From Bradysia coprophila (taxonomy: Eukaryota > Arthropoda > Insecta > Diptera > Sciaridae): a stretch of 64,000 nt of DNA. The stretch is from assembly GCF_014529535.1 (NCBI RefSeq), contig NW_023503555.1, positions 1,922,001 through 1,986,000 on the forward strand. The letters are read 5' to 3'. The notes under the pieces were generated by a model. That model had not been told where the DNA came from. It saw only the letters and a list, made by a program, of their open reading frames with translations, and searched no databases. Position numbers and translations under genes: made by a program. Of the stretch, positions 43,890 to 58,365 are shown in pieces (positions within the stretch are counted from its first letter, which is position 1; every line of letters starts with the position of its first letter).

Positions 43890-46800
43890 GTTTTGTTTTA
43901 TGACAGTTCAGGTGGGAAAATGTTTTTTTTTTATTTTGACAGGTGAGAAAATATAAATTTTCTCCTTCAAACTGTCCCATTTGTTTTGTTTTGAAAAATC
44001 GTGTAACAATTTGCATACCTTGTTTCGCAAATATGAAATAGCTATTTACGTATGCTTCGAACGAAGTGGTACAAGCGAAAGTGCCTAAAATCGTCCAAGA
44101 CAGTAGGACTTTCGATATTTTTAACGTTGGGAATTGGCAACGGACTATTAGAATATCTACAAGTAAGTGTTACATACAAAGCGAAGGCAAAATCATCTTG
44201 TCCAGCCGACGTATGTTTGATGCAAAACTAGAGAGAAAAATCGAAAATTGACTTCATTTTCGTTCCCGATGCTTGAAAAACATTTATGTTCGCCTCTAAA
44301 AGAAAGTACTCCAACTCAAGAGTTCGCAACACTCGCTTCGCTCTGACCCTAAGAGTTTTGCTATTTTTTCCATGTTTAAGCTAATAACTATTTCTCCACA
44401 ACATTATTAGGTCAATGTAGCAGGTAATTGCAGATTCGACAAAAAACGTTTAAAGAAAAGCATCAGAATCAGATTTCAATTCATAAATCATACGAAAGCT
44501 TAATTAATTTCTATTATTCAATTATCCATGTTCCATAATTGTATGCTGTGATAAGTTGACACATCACTTCATTGCTGTCTGTTAAATAGACTGTTCAAAC
44601 TATCGTAATGCGGTAGTACAATATTGCCACTCGTATTTTCCCTTGACATCCTTTTTAAATACAATTTATTTATAATAATAAACTGGATGTGATGCATAAT
44701 GCAAGATGCCCTGTTGAGATTCTGGTATATCTGATAAAATATTATTTCAGTTTTGCTTTTAACAAAATAATTTAAGATTTTCGATAATTTCAAGAGAATA
44801 CGGGTAGGGTGCATCTATTATAACATACGTACGTATATATAGTCACAGACGATCGTTAAGTAGCTGGAGGGCGGTTTTGTCAATCTCGAATGTTATTTGA
44901 TTTGCTGTTTGTGGGTTTAAAATAACATTTCGTGTGTTGATTTCATTATCTTCAACATGATTTATGTCATATATTCATTCCGTACGGTCGTTAAGTCGTT
45001 TGAAGATTTTCAATCACGACAAACGTAACTAAGTGACTGGATAAAATTCAGTTTCGAATCGACTGTGTGTGTGTACTTATTCCATTGAACTCGATCACGT
45101 ACGAAACATTACATTCGAAATGATTTACTGCAGTTCAGTCGAATACCGCCAGCAATATACCTCATAATCCTCATGTGAACACTGACATACCTATCGTAAT
45201 TTTCACCTATATAGCCGACCATAAAAGATAAATGCTAAGACACACACCGTGCATAATTGAATAATGTTAGGAACTGACAATTATTTATAGTTGCGCTGTA
45301 TAACCGAACATTAAAACGTCATAGTTTGAGTGCATTATATATTTGAAAGGTAATTTACTGATGTGTCGTCTCTTCATTAACGTTGTGATCGATAGAGCTC
45401 TGTACGTAAATACACTCGCTCGTCAGATTGCATACAAATCGAATGATGGCCATATTTTGTCAGAACTAATTATCAAGAAAACCTCTTGTGCATATACACA
45501 TCCAATTTGAATCAAAGTTGAACGTTAATTTGCTAGCATAAGTAGTTATCTCTTGCACCATGTTATTTATCACCATATGGTTATACATATGCATGCATGT
45601 TCCATGCAGCCACTTATATTCCAACAATCATTTTATCTCATTTACGGTATGAGATAACAGAGAGAGAATGTAGCTCCTTATCTGTTCATCTGCAACCACC
45701 AGCAAAAGATGTTTTAAGTGTGTCTTTCGGGTTCGTTTTTCTTTTTCCTTTCAAACACAAACTCGTTAAGTTTCGTGAGAACCATTTCTATACCATTCAG
45801 TATCTTTAATAACACAATCAACGCACTAATTTACATGCCAGTCTCTTGTACGTATATTTATCGTTCATTTCGATTGTAAACTACCATTCTTTACCGTACA
45901 CTTAAACATGCCATTCTTATTCCCCATTCAATTTGATCGTTTTTTATGGTTTGTTGTGTATTTATATCTCAAGAGTACCTGCGTGAACTTGATGAAAATA
46001 TCACCACAACACTTTATGCGAACGGATTGATGAAACGTCTGATAAGTCACAAAAAGATGTACATTCTACCAGGATATCGCATTAACACTAATCGTCGTCA
46101 TATGTTCGAACATAAAACTATCTGTTACTAACTCTTTCATGTTATAGCACATATAGGATGTACAACTGTCGAGTGAATAATAACCATCGATAATATCGTA
46201 GGCAGTGGCAGATGCTAAGGATTTTAATTCTTGCAAATTTGTAAATCAAATGTTCGTTCGGCTTGTTTTTTTACCTCAGGCGTACAAAATTTGAAAATTA
46301 AATATTTGCGCTTGTGTTGGGGGGGTTAATCGTCGAGTTATGTTTTGGGAATAGATATGTTCTGAGTGAACGCCATTTTCGACATATGTTTTGCATTACA
46401 ATTTTCCATTGATAATCGTGTTAAAGTGAAACGAATCGATCGGGATGTGTACACACAATGGTATAATTGGCATATTGCTGAGGAACAACAATTATTAGAA
46501 TTTTTTTTGAAGAGACCTTAAAACCAGGGCCTATTTTCAGGAGTTTTTTTTTCGTAATTTTTTTTAGGAATTTTCGAGAATTTTTAAGAATTTTGAGTTT
46601 CAAGAATTTTGAAAAATTTCAAGAATTTACAGAACTTTTAGGAATTTTTAGAATTTTCAGGAATCGAATTCACGAAAATAGGTCCGTTTGAGGGCCTCAA
46701 TTTTAGAATTTGAATTGTTTTTGAATGTGGTTAACACAAGACATACATACCAAGTAGATCATAACCCTTTTTAAATCAAAAGAAAATTTAGAATTTGTTG

Positions 46801-47654
46801 GGGTTCCACTTATTCGGTCTGTCCAATTCTTTTCCACTATTAAAATCTGAACTTTTTCCCCTTTTCTTTGTTTTACGACCTTTTTGCGCTGAACATCATA
46901 AAATCACATGCGAAATTCAAAATGCATGTTAGCGCACACACTTTACAGCTCATACGATCATTAAACTAAACGAACACAACAAAACCGAGGGCTATAGCGC
47001 CGAGCTAATAAAAAATTCTCTTTCAATTTTTTTTTTAGTTTATAAAATGCAGCCGCATTTCGGTTTATGGGTTTTGAATGGCGAAACTAGACAAATAAAA
47101 TGTTGATAGAAGTAAATGGAAAATGTAAGTCGCTTTGTAATGTGTATGCGATCGTAAGAGTCTTCTTCGATTACCATGTGTAAAAGATGATTACAAGTAA
47201 TGTAAGTGCTGTAACCCACAAGCCATTAAACAATTTATAGCATAGAAAACAGTTTAGCGAACACCACCCATGGCACAGTGACAATAAAATTTCCGTTCAG
47301 GTACAACCGATAGATCTCTTACACGAATTTGCAAATCAATTTCCTCATTTTCTGCATAATTTCTTGCACGTCCCTCCGGTTCTTTTTTTTACCTTTTGAC
47401 TTTTTATTACACCATGAAGAGTATACCTTTGCCTTACCACACTATTCCTTGTAAAAAATGGAATTTACAGGAAAATGTAAATTGCAAATATTGAAGTTTC
47501 CCTTTCAAATCCGAATTTTTATTGACGTCAGAGCGAAAATTTAAATTGAATTGTTTCTTAACCGGTCCCGATGGGGATGCTACGGAAGTATTTTATTAAA
47601 TTGTGTTGCTGTTTTGTCTGATTTACAAGTATGAGTCTAATGTATTATATTATA

Positions 47655-47885
47655 AGATGGGATAGCTCACTGGTTACGTACTAGCCGAAATGATGCGGGT
47701 TCCATTACCGTGTCAGACAATTCAACATGGAATTTTCCTAACGATTCTATTGCATTAGTAACGTCCTAAGGTTCAATCAAGCTTCATAGTTTGGATAGTT
47801 GCAGTGTGTTTAGTGGCTGCAACGATGTACATGCTGAATGACTCGTATAACATTACCCAAATACGATGAATCTGAGTTCATAAGT
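47655..47885 (+). repeat. tRNA-derived SINE-like element, copy 2
   Basis: A-box-like tagctcactggttacg and B-box-like gcgggttccattacc are spaced as in a tRNA gene. After these comes the same tail as at 30345-30625 (gtcagacaattc, attgcattagtaacgtcct, ggctgcaacgatgta, acccaaatacgatgaat). Confidence 0.65.
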
Positions 47886-49599
47886 GTAGTGATATCAATT
47901 AAGCGCCCAATTTTACTAAGTGAGTATTTGCATACTTTGAGGCGTGGCTTGGAAGTCACCAAGCCGGTGGTTCAGGCTGCACTTGTTATTGGCAGTAAAA
48001 GGCTGTGAGTGAGATCTCTAAACGAATCAAACCAAATAATAGGACACATGAAACAAGCAAGGTAGCCTAGAAGCAAGCCTTGATTAGATTTAACTTCTAA
48101 CTGTTTAGAATATATCGCAGATGTGATGCAATTATTAAATCTGTTACTCCTTCTGTATGTTTGCCACAGAATCTTCTACTTCAATCGTTTTGACTTTTAC
48201 TTCACTATATAAGACAACAATACCAGAGACTTTGTCGCTTATGTTGATAACAGATTATTAGCCGGTTTAAAAAAATACTGAATTGTCGAGTCTGTGTACT
48301 AGTCAATAAGTGCCCGTCAGTTTCAACCTTCTATTCAGTATAATTGAAGGTTCTTTTGAGATTTAATTTGATTTTTTTTTCAAACCTTTTCTCCAATCCC
48401 CAGCTTCGACAACAACATTAAATATTTAGATTCAATAAATCGTTCACGTATAAAATAGAATGAATAAAAAACCATTCTAAGAATTCCTCAATCATATTTT
48501 CTTATGATTTTATTCATGAGAAAATGTACAAACAAAACAAAATGTCGATTGAGAGAAAAATATAACGAGGTAAAAACAAAAACAAGAAAATAATTTTGTG
48601 TTCTTGACCGTTCATTGCACTGTTCGGAAGATAATATTATGTCAGTAAGGAATTTCAATCAATCTCAATTCATCTGAAAGAAATCGAACACAAACGGCTA
48701 TTAATATTAATGTATTTTGAAACAGGCAGAGAGTAGAAGACAACCAGTGTGTTATACGTACACTCACATTGTATACGTATTCAGTTGTAATCGTTCCGAT
48801 TTTTAAGTGAGTGTACGATTCTATTCGTTGGAACTTTATCAATGATCCATTCATATTATCAATCATAAATAATAAAATAAATTACATGTATCGACAGCAA
48901 ACAAACAAGCATTATTCTACCAATTTTTCCAAGTCATATAAATTTTGGGAAGCGAACGGAGCAGCATATAATACACTCCAGTCCGATATGACCGATATAA
49001 TACTGTTAATGGGTATGATGGATTGTGCACCTATTTTATTCATATAAAATGTTTGTGTGGTACTTTCAGTGAAAAATTAAATTTTATTACATTATTAGAA
49101 CCGGCTGTCGTTATGAAATCGGTCGTATTAATATCGATGCAGCAGATGGTTTCTCTGCTAAATTCATTATTGTACGATGTTGTGTAGTGAGCTCTGCAAT
49201 AATAAATTATGTTTGTGATGTTGTTGCTGCTTTTTTTTTCTCTACAGCATAAACATCGTTATCTGGTCCGTGAATTTATTGTTTTTAATTATGTTTAATA
49301 GTTCATTAATTATCGGTTGTTCTATTGTTTTCGATGATAAATTGATTGCTGCGATAAATAGCGTAAATTAATGAAATTTCACCCTTGAAAAATGAAATTT
49401 GCAATTTGTGAGCGATAGGAAAGTCGCAGGTCGAGGTCAATGGAGAGTTGTAAGGGGAGTATTTTTTGGAATGCTTCCTTGGTAGTTTTACGAGAACGTT
49501 TCTGGAGCTGTCGATTTTGTTATATAGACAGATACATAGATTGGAGATCAGGGAGGCTTTTCAATATGTGAAAGCGGAAACCCAGATCAAAGATTCTTT

Positions 49600-49840
49600 T
49601 TTTCCTACCCCCAACCCTAATTCCTTCTTGTACCACTGAAATTTTCCTGTTTTCAGTAGGAAGTCATTAAGGTGTCTTCCATCCAGGGTTAGTAAATCCT
49701 CATTTACTAGAGCCGGTGTAAAGAGTACAATCCCTAACGATATGTACACCGGTTTCAGGTGCTAAACCTCAAGAACACATGGAGTCAATAGATCTATCTA
49801 TTCTGTGTAGGTGATCGTTAAGCTTGCACCACACGTTCCT
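49600..49840 (+). repeat. Possible old dispersed repeat
   Basis: Patchy similarity with 27590-27860, including the gatcgttaag.ttgcaccaa block and surrounding 'caatccc.aa' and 'caagaaca' words in the same order. Confidence 0.4.
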
Positions 49841-51124
49841 CTGACCCTTACCACTGCCTTGTAAAGTTGTATGAAACCTTGAAAAAATCTGTGGACTGTT
49901 AAGCGAGGCCTGAACACCCACCCTACAAATTATAACCAAGACAGGTTTTGTTCACAAGTGATGGCATAGTGCGTTGGATAGGTCACCGCGGCTCTAAGTA
50001 TCAGACACGCATCCGTTGGTTGGTACTGCAACCACAAAGAAACAAATTTAAAAAATATTGGGAACGGGACAGTTATTGATGCGACAGGTACAATAGATGC
50101 CGGGAGTTCAAAGTTCTCCACAACCTATCGTTAGTAAAATGTCGAAGTAATTCAAAAATTAGTCAAAAATAATGGATACTGTTACCTTCTATGGGTTGTG
50201 GAGACCTTTAAAGTTGTTATTTGAAGTAATTGCAGCCTGTAAATATCTGCTGCATCTAAAACTAGTTCATTGACAGCACAATGATTGAAATTTTTCTCGT
50301 GGACAATACTATTCATAAATACTTATCGGCTCCACTGGAACCGGCAATTTCATTTCAATTTTCTTAATTTATGCCATATGCGTTGCCGTACGAGACAACT
50401 CAAATAGTTCAAATAGTCAATTCTTATAATTCTCTGCCAGTAATTACCCTTAATTTCGTTAAACTTCACTAAATTCTCTAAAAATCTCAAACAAAAACTA
50501 AAGCTATTTCAAGTAGTAAATCCTATCGCTAATAGTTGTAAATTCCGCTAATGTCACATCATTCCTAACACGAATCTAATAGAAAAAAAGCTCTTCCCGT
50601 TTCCCATTTCCTTAACTTGATGTTCATCTCCTGTTTATTCGATTTTTACTAACGTTTTTAAAGCAACATTTAAATGGTAAAGAAAAACGAATCAAATCTA
50701 AAATTGCATTTATCATAATGTATAAACGACGACAACTCGTTCAACGTTTCAACTTAAAGTAAATACTACACAAAGTTGCTTACTTTTTTGCTGTTGCTGC
50801 TCGCTGCTGCTTATTTATTTATTCAAATTAGGACTTTCATCGTCGTTTTATTTTGATGCATTTTCGAAAAACGTAGAGTTTCCTTTTCAGCAAATAAACT
50901 TTCCGGTAGAGCAAAGAGACAGAGATCTAATTTGTAAATGCCAGTAAAAGTTGGGATTCTTATAATTGTATTGATACAGCTGCAAGATTGGGACGGGTTT
51001 TCATGAAATGGTTATTAAATTGTTATGACGACATAAATAAGCGGTGAGCTTTTTCCAGTGTCCCTTATTATTATAGAGCTTTCGTTAAAATTATTGAAGT
51101 AAAAGATTTTGTATATTAAACAAA

Positions 51125-52515
51125 CACGGTGGGGCTGAACGAATTTTAAATAAACGTGTAAGTTTCCAACCAGTTTTTTTTCATAAGTGAGTTGGGGGAG
51201 GGAAGTGCTATTCAAGTAAACAAGTTTTAGAAAAATCCCCAGAGCTGTTTCTGAGAACCAGCAACAGCGTCAGCCAGGGCTTGTGAAACAGTAAGGACTG
51301 AAGATATACATTGGAATTGGTAGAGGGACAAATTCTAAGATTTACAGTGTAGAAATTATTGCTCTCGATAATTTCTTCATGGAGCAATAACAGCTGAAAG
51401 GCAAAATTTCACCATGTCGAAAGACAGATATCTCATTAACGAAGCAACCGCAGAAGCCTGTAAATAGTGATCCTAGACTAGTTTTGCAAGCACATTCGAA
51501 TAGCAAAAAAATTATTTTTGAATCGAAGTTTTCTGTTACGTTTTCAGAAATTGCACTTTTAAGCTACCCTCGGTGAACTTTGGCCGCTTTTGTACCTTAC
51601 TGGTATGAGTGTTTCACATCAATGTGGTAGCTCATGTGATAGCTTGTAGTCTCAGCTTTACAACGATACCGAATATGCCATGCTTGATCATGTACAAGGA
51701 ATATTGATGAAAGAGTTTTGCATCGAGGTCGTTCTACTCGCAAAAATAGAGCTATCTAAATAAAAGTATCTATTTTCAAGACGATATTACAAGTAAATGT
51801 CTTTTTTATGTCTATCGATCATTTAAATTCATTTCTAAATTAAAATGTTTTTTTTTTGTTCATGAAAATAGATAATTTCACTAGATAGCTCTATTTTTGC
51901 GAGTAGAACGACCTCGATGCAAAACTCTTTCATCAATATTCCTTGTACATGATCAAGCATGGCATATTTGGTATCGTTGTAAAGCTGAGACTCCAAGCTA
52001 TCACATGAGCTACCACATTGATGTGAAATACTCATACCAGTAAGGTACAAAAGCGGCCAAAGTTCACCGAGGGTAGCTTAAAAGTGCAATTTCTGAAAAC
52101 GTAACAGAAAACTTCGATTCAAAAATAATTTTTTTGCTATTCGAAAGTGCTTGCAAAACTAGTCTGGGATCACCATTTACAGGCTTCTGCGGTTGCTTCG
52201 TTAATGAGATATCTGTCTTTCAACATGGTGAAATTTTGCCTTTCAGCTGTTATTGCTCCATGAAGAAATTATCGAGAGCAATAATTTCTACACTGTAAAT
52301 CTTAGAATTTGTCCCTCTACCAATTCCAATGTATATCTTCAGTCCTTACTGTTTCACAAGCCCTGGCTGACGCTGTTGCTGGTTCTCAGAAACAGCTCTG
52401 GGGATTTTTCTAAAACTTGTTTACTTGAATAGCACTTCCCTCCCCCAACTCACTTATGAAAAAAAACTGGTTGGAAACTTACACGTTTATTTAAAATTCG
52501 TTCAGCCCCACCGTG
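51125..52515. mobile_element. Long-arm foldback element (1.39 kb, ~640-bp arms)
   Basis: The ends are cacggtggggctgaacgaat and its complement. The left arm (51125 to about 51770) and right arm (about 51875-52515) are nearly identical; the central spacer is about 100 bp. A 4-bp direct repeat caaa flanks it (51121-51124, 52516-52519). No coding frame is credible. Transcribed as part of the Trim9 intron, it would form a very long RNA duplex. Confidence 0.9.
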
Positions 52516-55500
52516 CAAACGAAGTAATAGATTCAATGATTGTATCGTGACACTCTTATTGGTTAAAGATAATTGAATTTACAAATATTTTTTCTTAATT
52601 AAAGGAACATTTATTGAACTTTGTACTCAGCTACTATACTATTAGGATAACAAAACACTAACTACACATTATGCCATTATAAAATATTGAATAAGCTTTA
52701 ATATTCCCATCAAAGATTCATTCAAAATTGAACGCTACTATAAAAAAGACTCACAAGGAACTCCGTACTGTAGCTACCTTGTTAACGAAATGCATAAAAC
52801 TAAATTTGAGCACCAGGAACACGGACTGTATTTCATTAAATATGGTTCGAATAAATAGTGTAGCCAGGTAATTAAAAATTGAATAGCGAATAGCGTGTGA
52901 ACTAAGGGACTGGTAATACATTCACCGAACAACAAAACTTTAATTAGGCAGAGGAAAAAGTGGGTAAGTTTTTCAATTCCACTCTGAACAAAGAAATCAT
53001 TTTAGCTGTTAATTAGGCACGGGGGAAGTTACCTTCAAAATAGTTTAGATTATTTCACTACCACAAAACTAGGTCAAGACTCAAAGTACTTTCCTGTACA
53101 TTTCCATTATAGGTAATTGTTTACTTAATCGCATAACCATCGCCCCATGTCCGTACTGTGTGGTAAAACAATCATGAAAATCAAACAAAAACGGAACTAT
53201 AACTAAATAGAACATCAAAGAGCAAATATGACGAACCCGAGGACGAACCTATATCTTATTGAATTTTCTACGAACGAAATGGTCGTTCCATTTTTTTCCC
53301 ACCTATTCATTCACATCCGTTTCTGTGCTCTTCGTTGGCTGTATAAAAGCCTAATCAATTCAGTGCTTCCGATTAAAGCTGCATGCTACGCCAATTTCAA
53401 TGTAAAACGGACCATTGAAGAAGTGGAGGAAAAAGAAATTTCTTTTTTTTTATATCTCCGCACTGAAAGTATATGAATTGGCCATAAAAATTTTGCATTT
53501 CATAAAATAAATGAAATGTTTCGGAATGTATGTCCTCAATAAAAGTAAATTATGGCGAGTGTTTCGCTTAAAAGAAAAAATTGCGACGAATAAATTCAAA
53601 TGCTGTAAATACAGACGAACGGATACGGAAACATTCATTGGATGTATGTTATGTTTGCAAAGATGTTTAATTTGAATATTTCAAATATTTTTACTTAATA
53701 TTCATTTTGAAATGGGGTGGAGATGCTTCCATTTTCCGCATTTTATTTGCTTGGGCAAAGTGGGTGCTACGATTTTATAACTCGTGAAAGTTTTAATTTA
53801 TCAGAGTGTATGCGTTTTATGTCTGTTATGAAATGTTGAAAGCAAATTTTTGAGTTGAAAAAAAAAAAACTTTCGTGGTCCATTTGTAATTTATTCAACT
53901 TTTTTATTAGCCGACAATCGTTAGAAGTTAATACTGCCAGAGAATGGTGTAGGAAATGTAAGTTCGTATCATATCACGTATCCTCGTGCATCTCTGTTAC
54001 TTAATTTTTTAATGTACCCCAGTTTGATACGCAATCTTTTACTTCATACGATTTAACAAATATTTTGCTACATACGACCACATTAAGCGACGGTCATCGC
54101 TTCTTCTTGTTGTTGCTATTGATATCAGATGATCGTGACATATAATGTTTGAAAAAAAGGCATTTTTGAGAGGATCAGCTGAAATAAAATGCGTCACCTT
54201 TTTTTTCAAAATTTGTACAATCCGACTGTATAATCGCCGACTTACAGTATAGCGATTACAGAGCATTGTGGGCTGAATCTTAATCGGCACATGAAAAAGA
54301 TGAGACATTCGGCGACCTCCAGATATTCTTGTGGATTCGAATTGTACTTTTTGTATGAATTATAGGTCGTATCCCACGCACGCTTGTATAAGGGATGATA
54401 ATGAACGGATTTATTTAAAAAAAAAAAGAGAAATATTTGAGTGTCCTAAGCTCCTTCAACGAAGACGCAGTTAGGAGACTACAATGTCTGCGATTGCCGC
54501 CCTGGGACCAGTCACTCTAGCCAGGTTTCTAGTAACAACAGATAGGCTGGAAAGAAAACAATGGATCGTTAGATGTGTGTAGAGATCAATAATTGATCCG
54601 ACTCCACGCTCTATTGCGAAACACAATTGCTTTACAGGAACTTTCATAACAGCACTTAAGGCGTACATTTAAAACACTTTGTCGGCGTCCATACACATGA
54701 AATTATTCTGAATTTCTTAGATAACTTCATTTGGAAAAAGGGTATAACTTTGTCCAAATATAATCAATGGAGTTGTTATCGTCAGGGGTGGAAATGGTAA
54801 TGCCTACCAGGTGGTAGTAGAATATCGAAAGCATTTCTCTTTCTTTTTTTGGTGTAAGCACCTTCTTCTAAACGGAAGTACTAATTTTACGGAATCATGT
54901 GCTTATTCACCATCAAAATGAAAATTAATTGCACCAAAGCCAACGACCCCATTCAAACGCTGGCTTTCACCATCCGTAGACCTGATGGGAAAAATGTTTT
55001 GCTTTACGGAATGGAATTATACGTTCACCCCTCTTTTGTTATTCTAATAACGGTATATTATATGGAAGAGAAAATGTATATCTAGGCAAAAACACACACC
55101 TTTTCCATTTTCATATTTATGGCTCAACGATTTTCTTTATTTCGAAAAATTTCTATTTTCCATTCAGAGATAATTGCGTTTTCTTTCACATTTCCTCGCG
55201 AAGAGCTTCCTTATTTATCCAACCGGTATGTTAATGCAACCGGATTTAAAGACGACATGAATTTTAAAACAAAATCAAAATTAAAAAATAATCGCGCTGG
55301 GAATATAGGCGGGAAAAAGCTTTCACTGTTTGAGAGGCATTTTTCTGGCTGCTTTGTGAATGGAAATTTTTTACCCGTGCGATTCCACGATCGAGAGAAC
55401 ACACCAAATCCAACTTTGGTGTTAATTTAAAATCTCATTTAATCATCGTCATTGGATTTCGTTTCGTTCAACAGGGTGGCAGCTTTATAACTTCTGAATG

Positions 55501-57628
55501 AATTTTTCTTGCAAGTCATGTCCTCCAGTCCATACAATAATTAACGTTCCTGTACACTGTCTGACAAAAAAAAAATATTTTTCTATTTATATCCAGTTAA
55601 CTGCTAGTCGCTGTATTCATAAAAAGTTAAGTAACTGTAATTAGATAAGTCAAACTCAAAGTATAATCAATCATAAGAGGCATGTATAACGGAACATGCA
55701 TGTATATATACACCATATAACACATCCAGTTCCTAAATATAAAGTCCCTCCATAATATAACATATTGCAGTTCGCCAAGTACAGCAATTTCGTGTCGGCA
55801 AGCATCATTTCAGTATGGTGCTAACCTGACTATCACTCCTTCATTAATTATTTTACCAAGGCATGTAATAATATAAAACATGATATCAATTTGATGTTGT
55901 TTGTTGTGCAATGTGTACGAGCAAGAATTGTGTTGTTGTTGTTGTTGTGCTGCACAGACCGTGTTTGTGCGATGTAGCACGAAAATGATGCAATATATTA
56001 GAATTTGCCTTTTGTTTTGATTATAGCAGCGGTATGTAATAAAAGGACGAAGGTGTGGGTGGCTGTATGCATATATATATGGTGACTGTGAGGTAATAAT
56101 GTTAATGGTAAATATAAAAAAAAAACTGTACGAGTTGCTGTCACAAGTTATTTATATCATTATTTTCGATGTAGCAACGCAACGAAAGAATGACTGGGGA
56201 GAGTTATATATTGCTATAAAGTTGGAAGTATTAAGCGTAATTTAGTTGGCATTTCGATATTAATTTCAAAAACCTTTACCACCATGGTGCAGTAGAATTC
56301 TTTATCCGTTTTGCTTGCATTCTTTTACATTTGAATTTTGTAGGTAGCAAAAAATAAACTTTCCTATGAAAACGAATTAAAATACGAAAATAACTTACAG
56401 AATTGCTTTGGGGGGTTGAAATTTAAGCCGTAGGCAATTCCATTAAGGAATATGAGACGAAATTTTATTACGTTTTTTTTGTGTTGCAAAGTTGCAATTA
56501 ACGGTACGAAACATGGAAATTTCTTATTTCTATATTTCCTGAGGTATTCTGTAAGTTTAGCCAAACTAAAGATAGATAAAGAGTAGATTACATCATGTAA
56601 TCAATGTGAGGAATAGTATAAGTAATACAGGTTGGGTGACTGAATTGCCAAGTGTTTATTTAGACATCTCGTCCCCGTCGTTTCTTGTAACAACTAGGAA
56701 TTTAAACCCATTGTTAACTATTTCACTCGTCAACTGTGGTGATAATGAATACCTCTCATAAAGCAGCCGACGTATCACGATCTAATAATCAAATCGATTA
56801 CTTGAGTCGTTTCAAATTAATTTCTAGTGATTGTGGACAATCTTGTACTTCAGTTAACTTAACTTATTATCTGTTAGTATATAGAGAACACAAACTAGTG
56901 TTCCACGGTTATTTTTGTCATTGTTATCGATAACATGAAGGACATTCATATATGGTGTCCGAATTTCAGTGGTGACAGGCACAGTTACAACTTGAAGTAA
57001 GGGTGGTAATTGGGGAGGTCGAATTAGCTCCAATACCTGTATCTTGGCACCAATTTGGATTTTCTACGATGTGTGACTGACGAGATATATAATACCCTCG
57101 TTCTAGCCCTTCTAGCGCTAAATAACGAAAAGTCTTTTCGTATCAGGAAATGTAACAATTTGGCACAGGTTTCAAACCGTGACCTAATAAGAGACTCAAA
57201 GTGCCGTGGAGCACTGGTCTATCTTGTAAGCATGAAATAGTACATTTTTGTTACGAGTGATGAAAAATTCAGCTTTCATCACGAGTCACAAACGACGATT
57301 TTTGTGCTTGAAAACTGAAATGAGACGAAACCACAACACCATTAACAAAGAAATCACTCTACAGCCATTTCAACAACAAAGCATGCACACTTGATCGCGG
57401 CCGGAAAAATATATATGAAAATCCATTTTCGGCCGGAGAGAGCGTCCGAGAATAGTACATTTCGTACCTATGACTAAAAGTCATTTTTAGCGTGTGAGAA
57501 GTTTCGAATTCGCTAAAGTACTTTGTGCCACCGATAATTGAAATACGACTCTTTTCAGCACTCATTTTAGTGTTGTAAAGTGACTTATTTCAGCACCCGT
57601 TTGATGGGATATTTCAACACTCAAAGCA

Positions 57629-57900
57629 GTGTTGTTATGGAATTTGTATGAGTTATTACAACATTCGTTTTAGAAAATGCAAAGCAATGTGATCGATCAA
57701 ATTTGAAGAGTGATTGTTTACCATGAAAATTATGATTTTTTGGGCATTTGTCTATTTCAATTCTCGGTTGGCACAAAGCATGATGTGTTACACGTATTGT
57801 AATGAGATTTTTTCAGCACACGACCCAAGTTTTCCTTACTCGCTCCGCTCGTAAGGAAAACTTGGGTCTAGTGCTGAAAAAATCAACATTACAATACTTG
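57629..57900. repeat. Direct duplication, unit 1, ending in a hairpin
   Basis: Matches 58132-58362 through 'gtatgagttattacaacatt', 'gatcgatcaaatt', 'gtgattgttta' and 'tctcggttggcacaaagcat'. The end is a hairpin (57793-57900) with outer arm gtattgtaatgagattttt and inner arm gacccaagttttccttac around a gctccgctc centre. Confidence 0.8.
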
Positions 57901-58131
57901 TAACACAACATACTATTATTGGCCGCAAATACCTCTCTCTGAGTAGTACAGAAAAATTGAACTTTTCGATCGTAGAATGCGTGTCGAAATCCGTCGAATT
58001 TCAGTCTTCAAGCACAAAAATTATTTTGTGCCACCGAGAATTGAAATACGACGGATTTCAATATCGATAACTAGATTGAAATGTCCAAAATTACAACACC
58101 CGTTTTCATGGCTTATTACAACACTCAAACC

Positions 58132-58365
58132 AGTGTTGAAATGAAATTCGTATGAGTTATTACAGCATTCGTTTTAAAAAAATGCAAAGCAACGTGATCG
58201 ATCAAATTCGAAGAGTGATTGTTTACAATGAAAATTCTGAATTTTTGTGCATTTGTCTATTTCAATTCTCGGTTGGCACAAAGCATGATGTGTTACACGT
58301 ATTGTAATGAGATTTTTTCAGCACGCGCTTCTGGTGCTGAAAAAATCAACATTACAATACTTGTA
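58132..58365. repeat. Direct duplication, unit 2, hairpin with short core
   Basis: Same as unit 1, but the hairpin has only the outer arm (gattttttcagcac..gtgctgaaaaaatc) with the short loop gcgcttctg. The inner 18-base arm is absent. Confidence 0.8.

Noticed and set aside
55119..55430. 103-codon plus-strand frame in the Trim9 intron
   Set aside because: No recognisable domain, no promoter context, and an overlapping antisense frame of similar quality.
56920..56936. DRE-like sites (tatcgata at 29464 and 56923) as regulatory elements
   Set aside because: Short palindromes within a long AT-rich region, with no nearby promoter; chance cannot be excluded.
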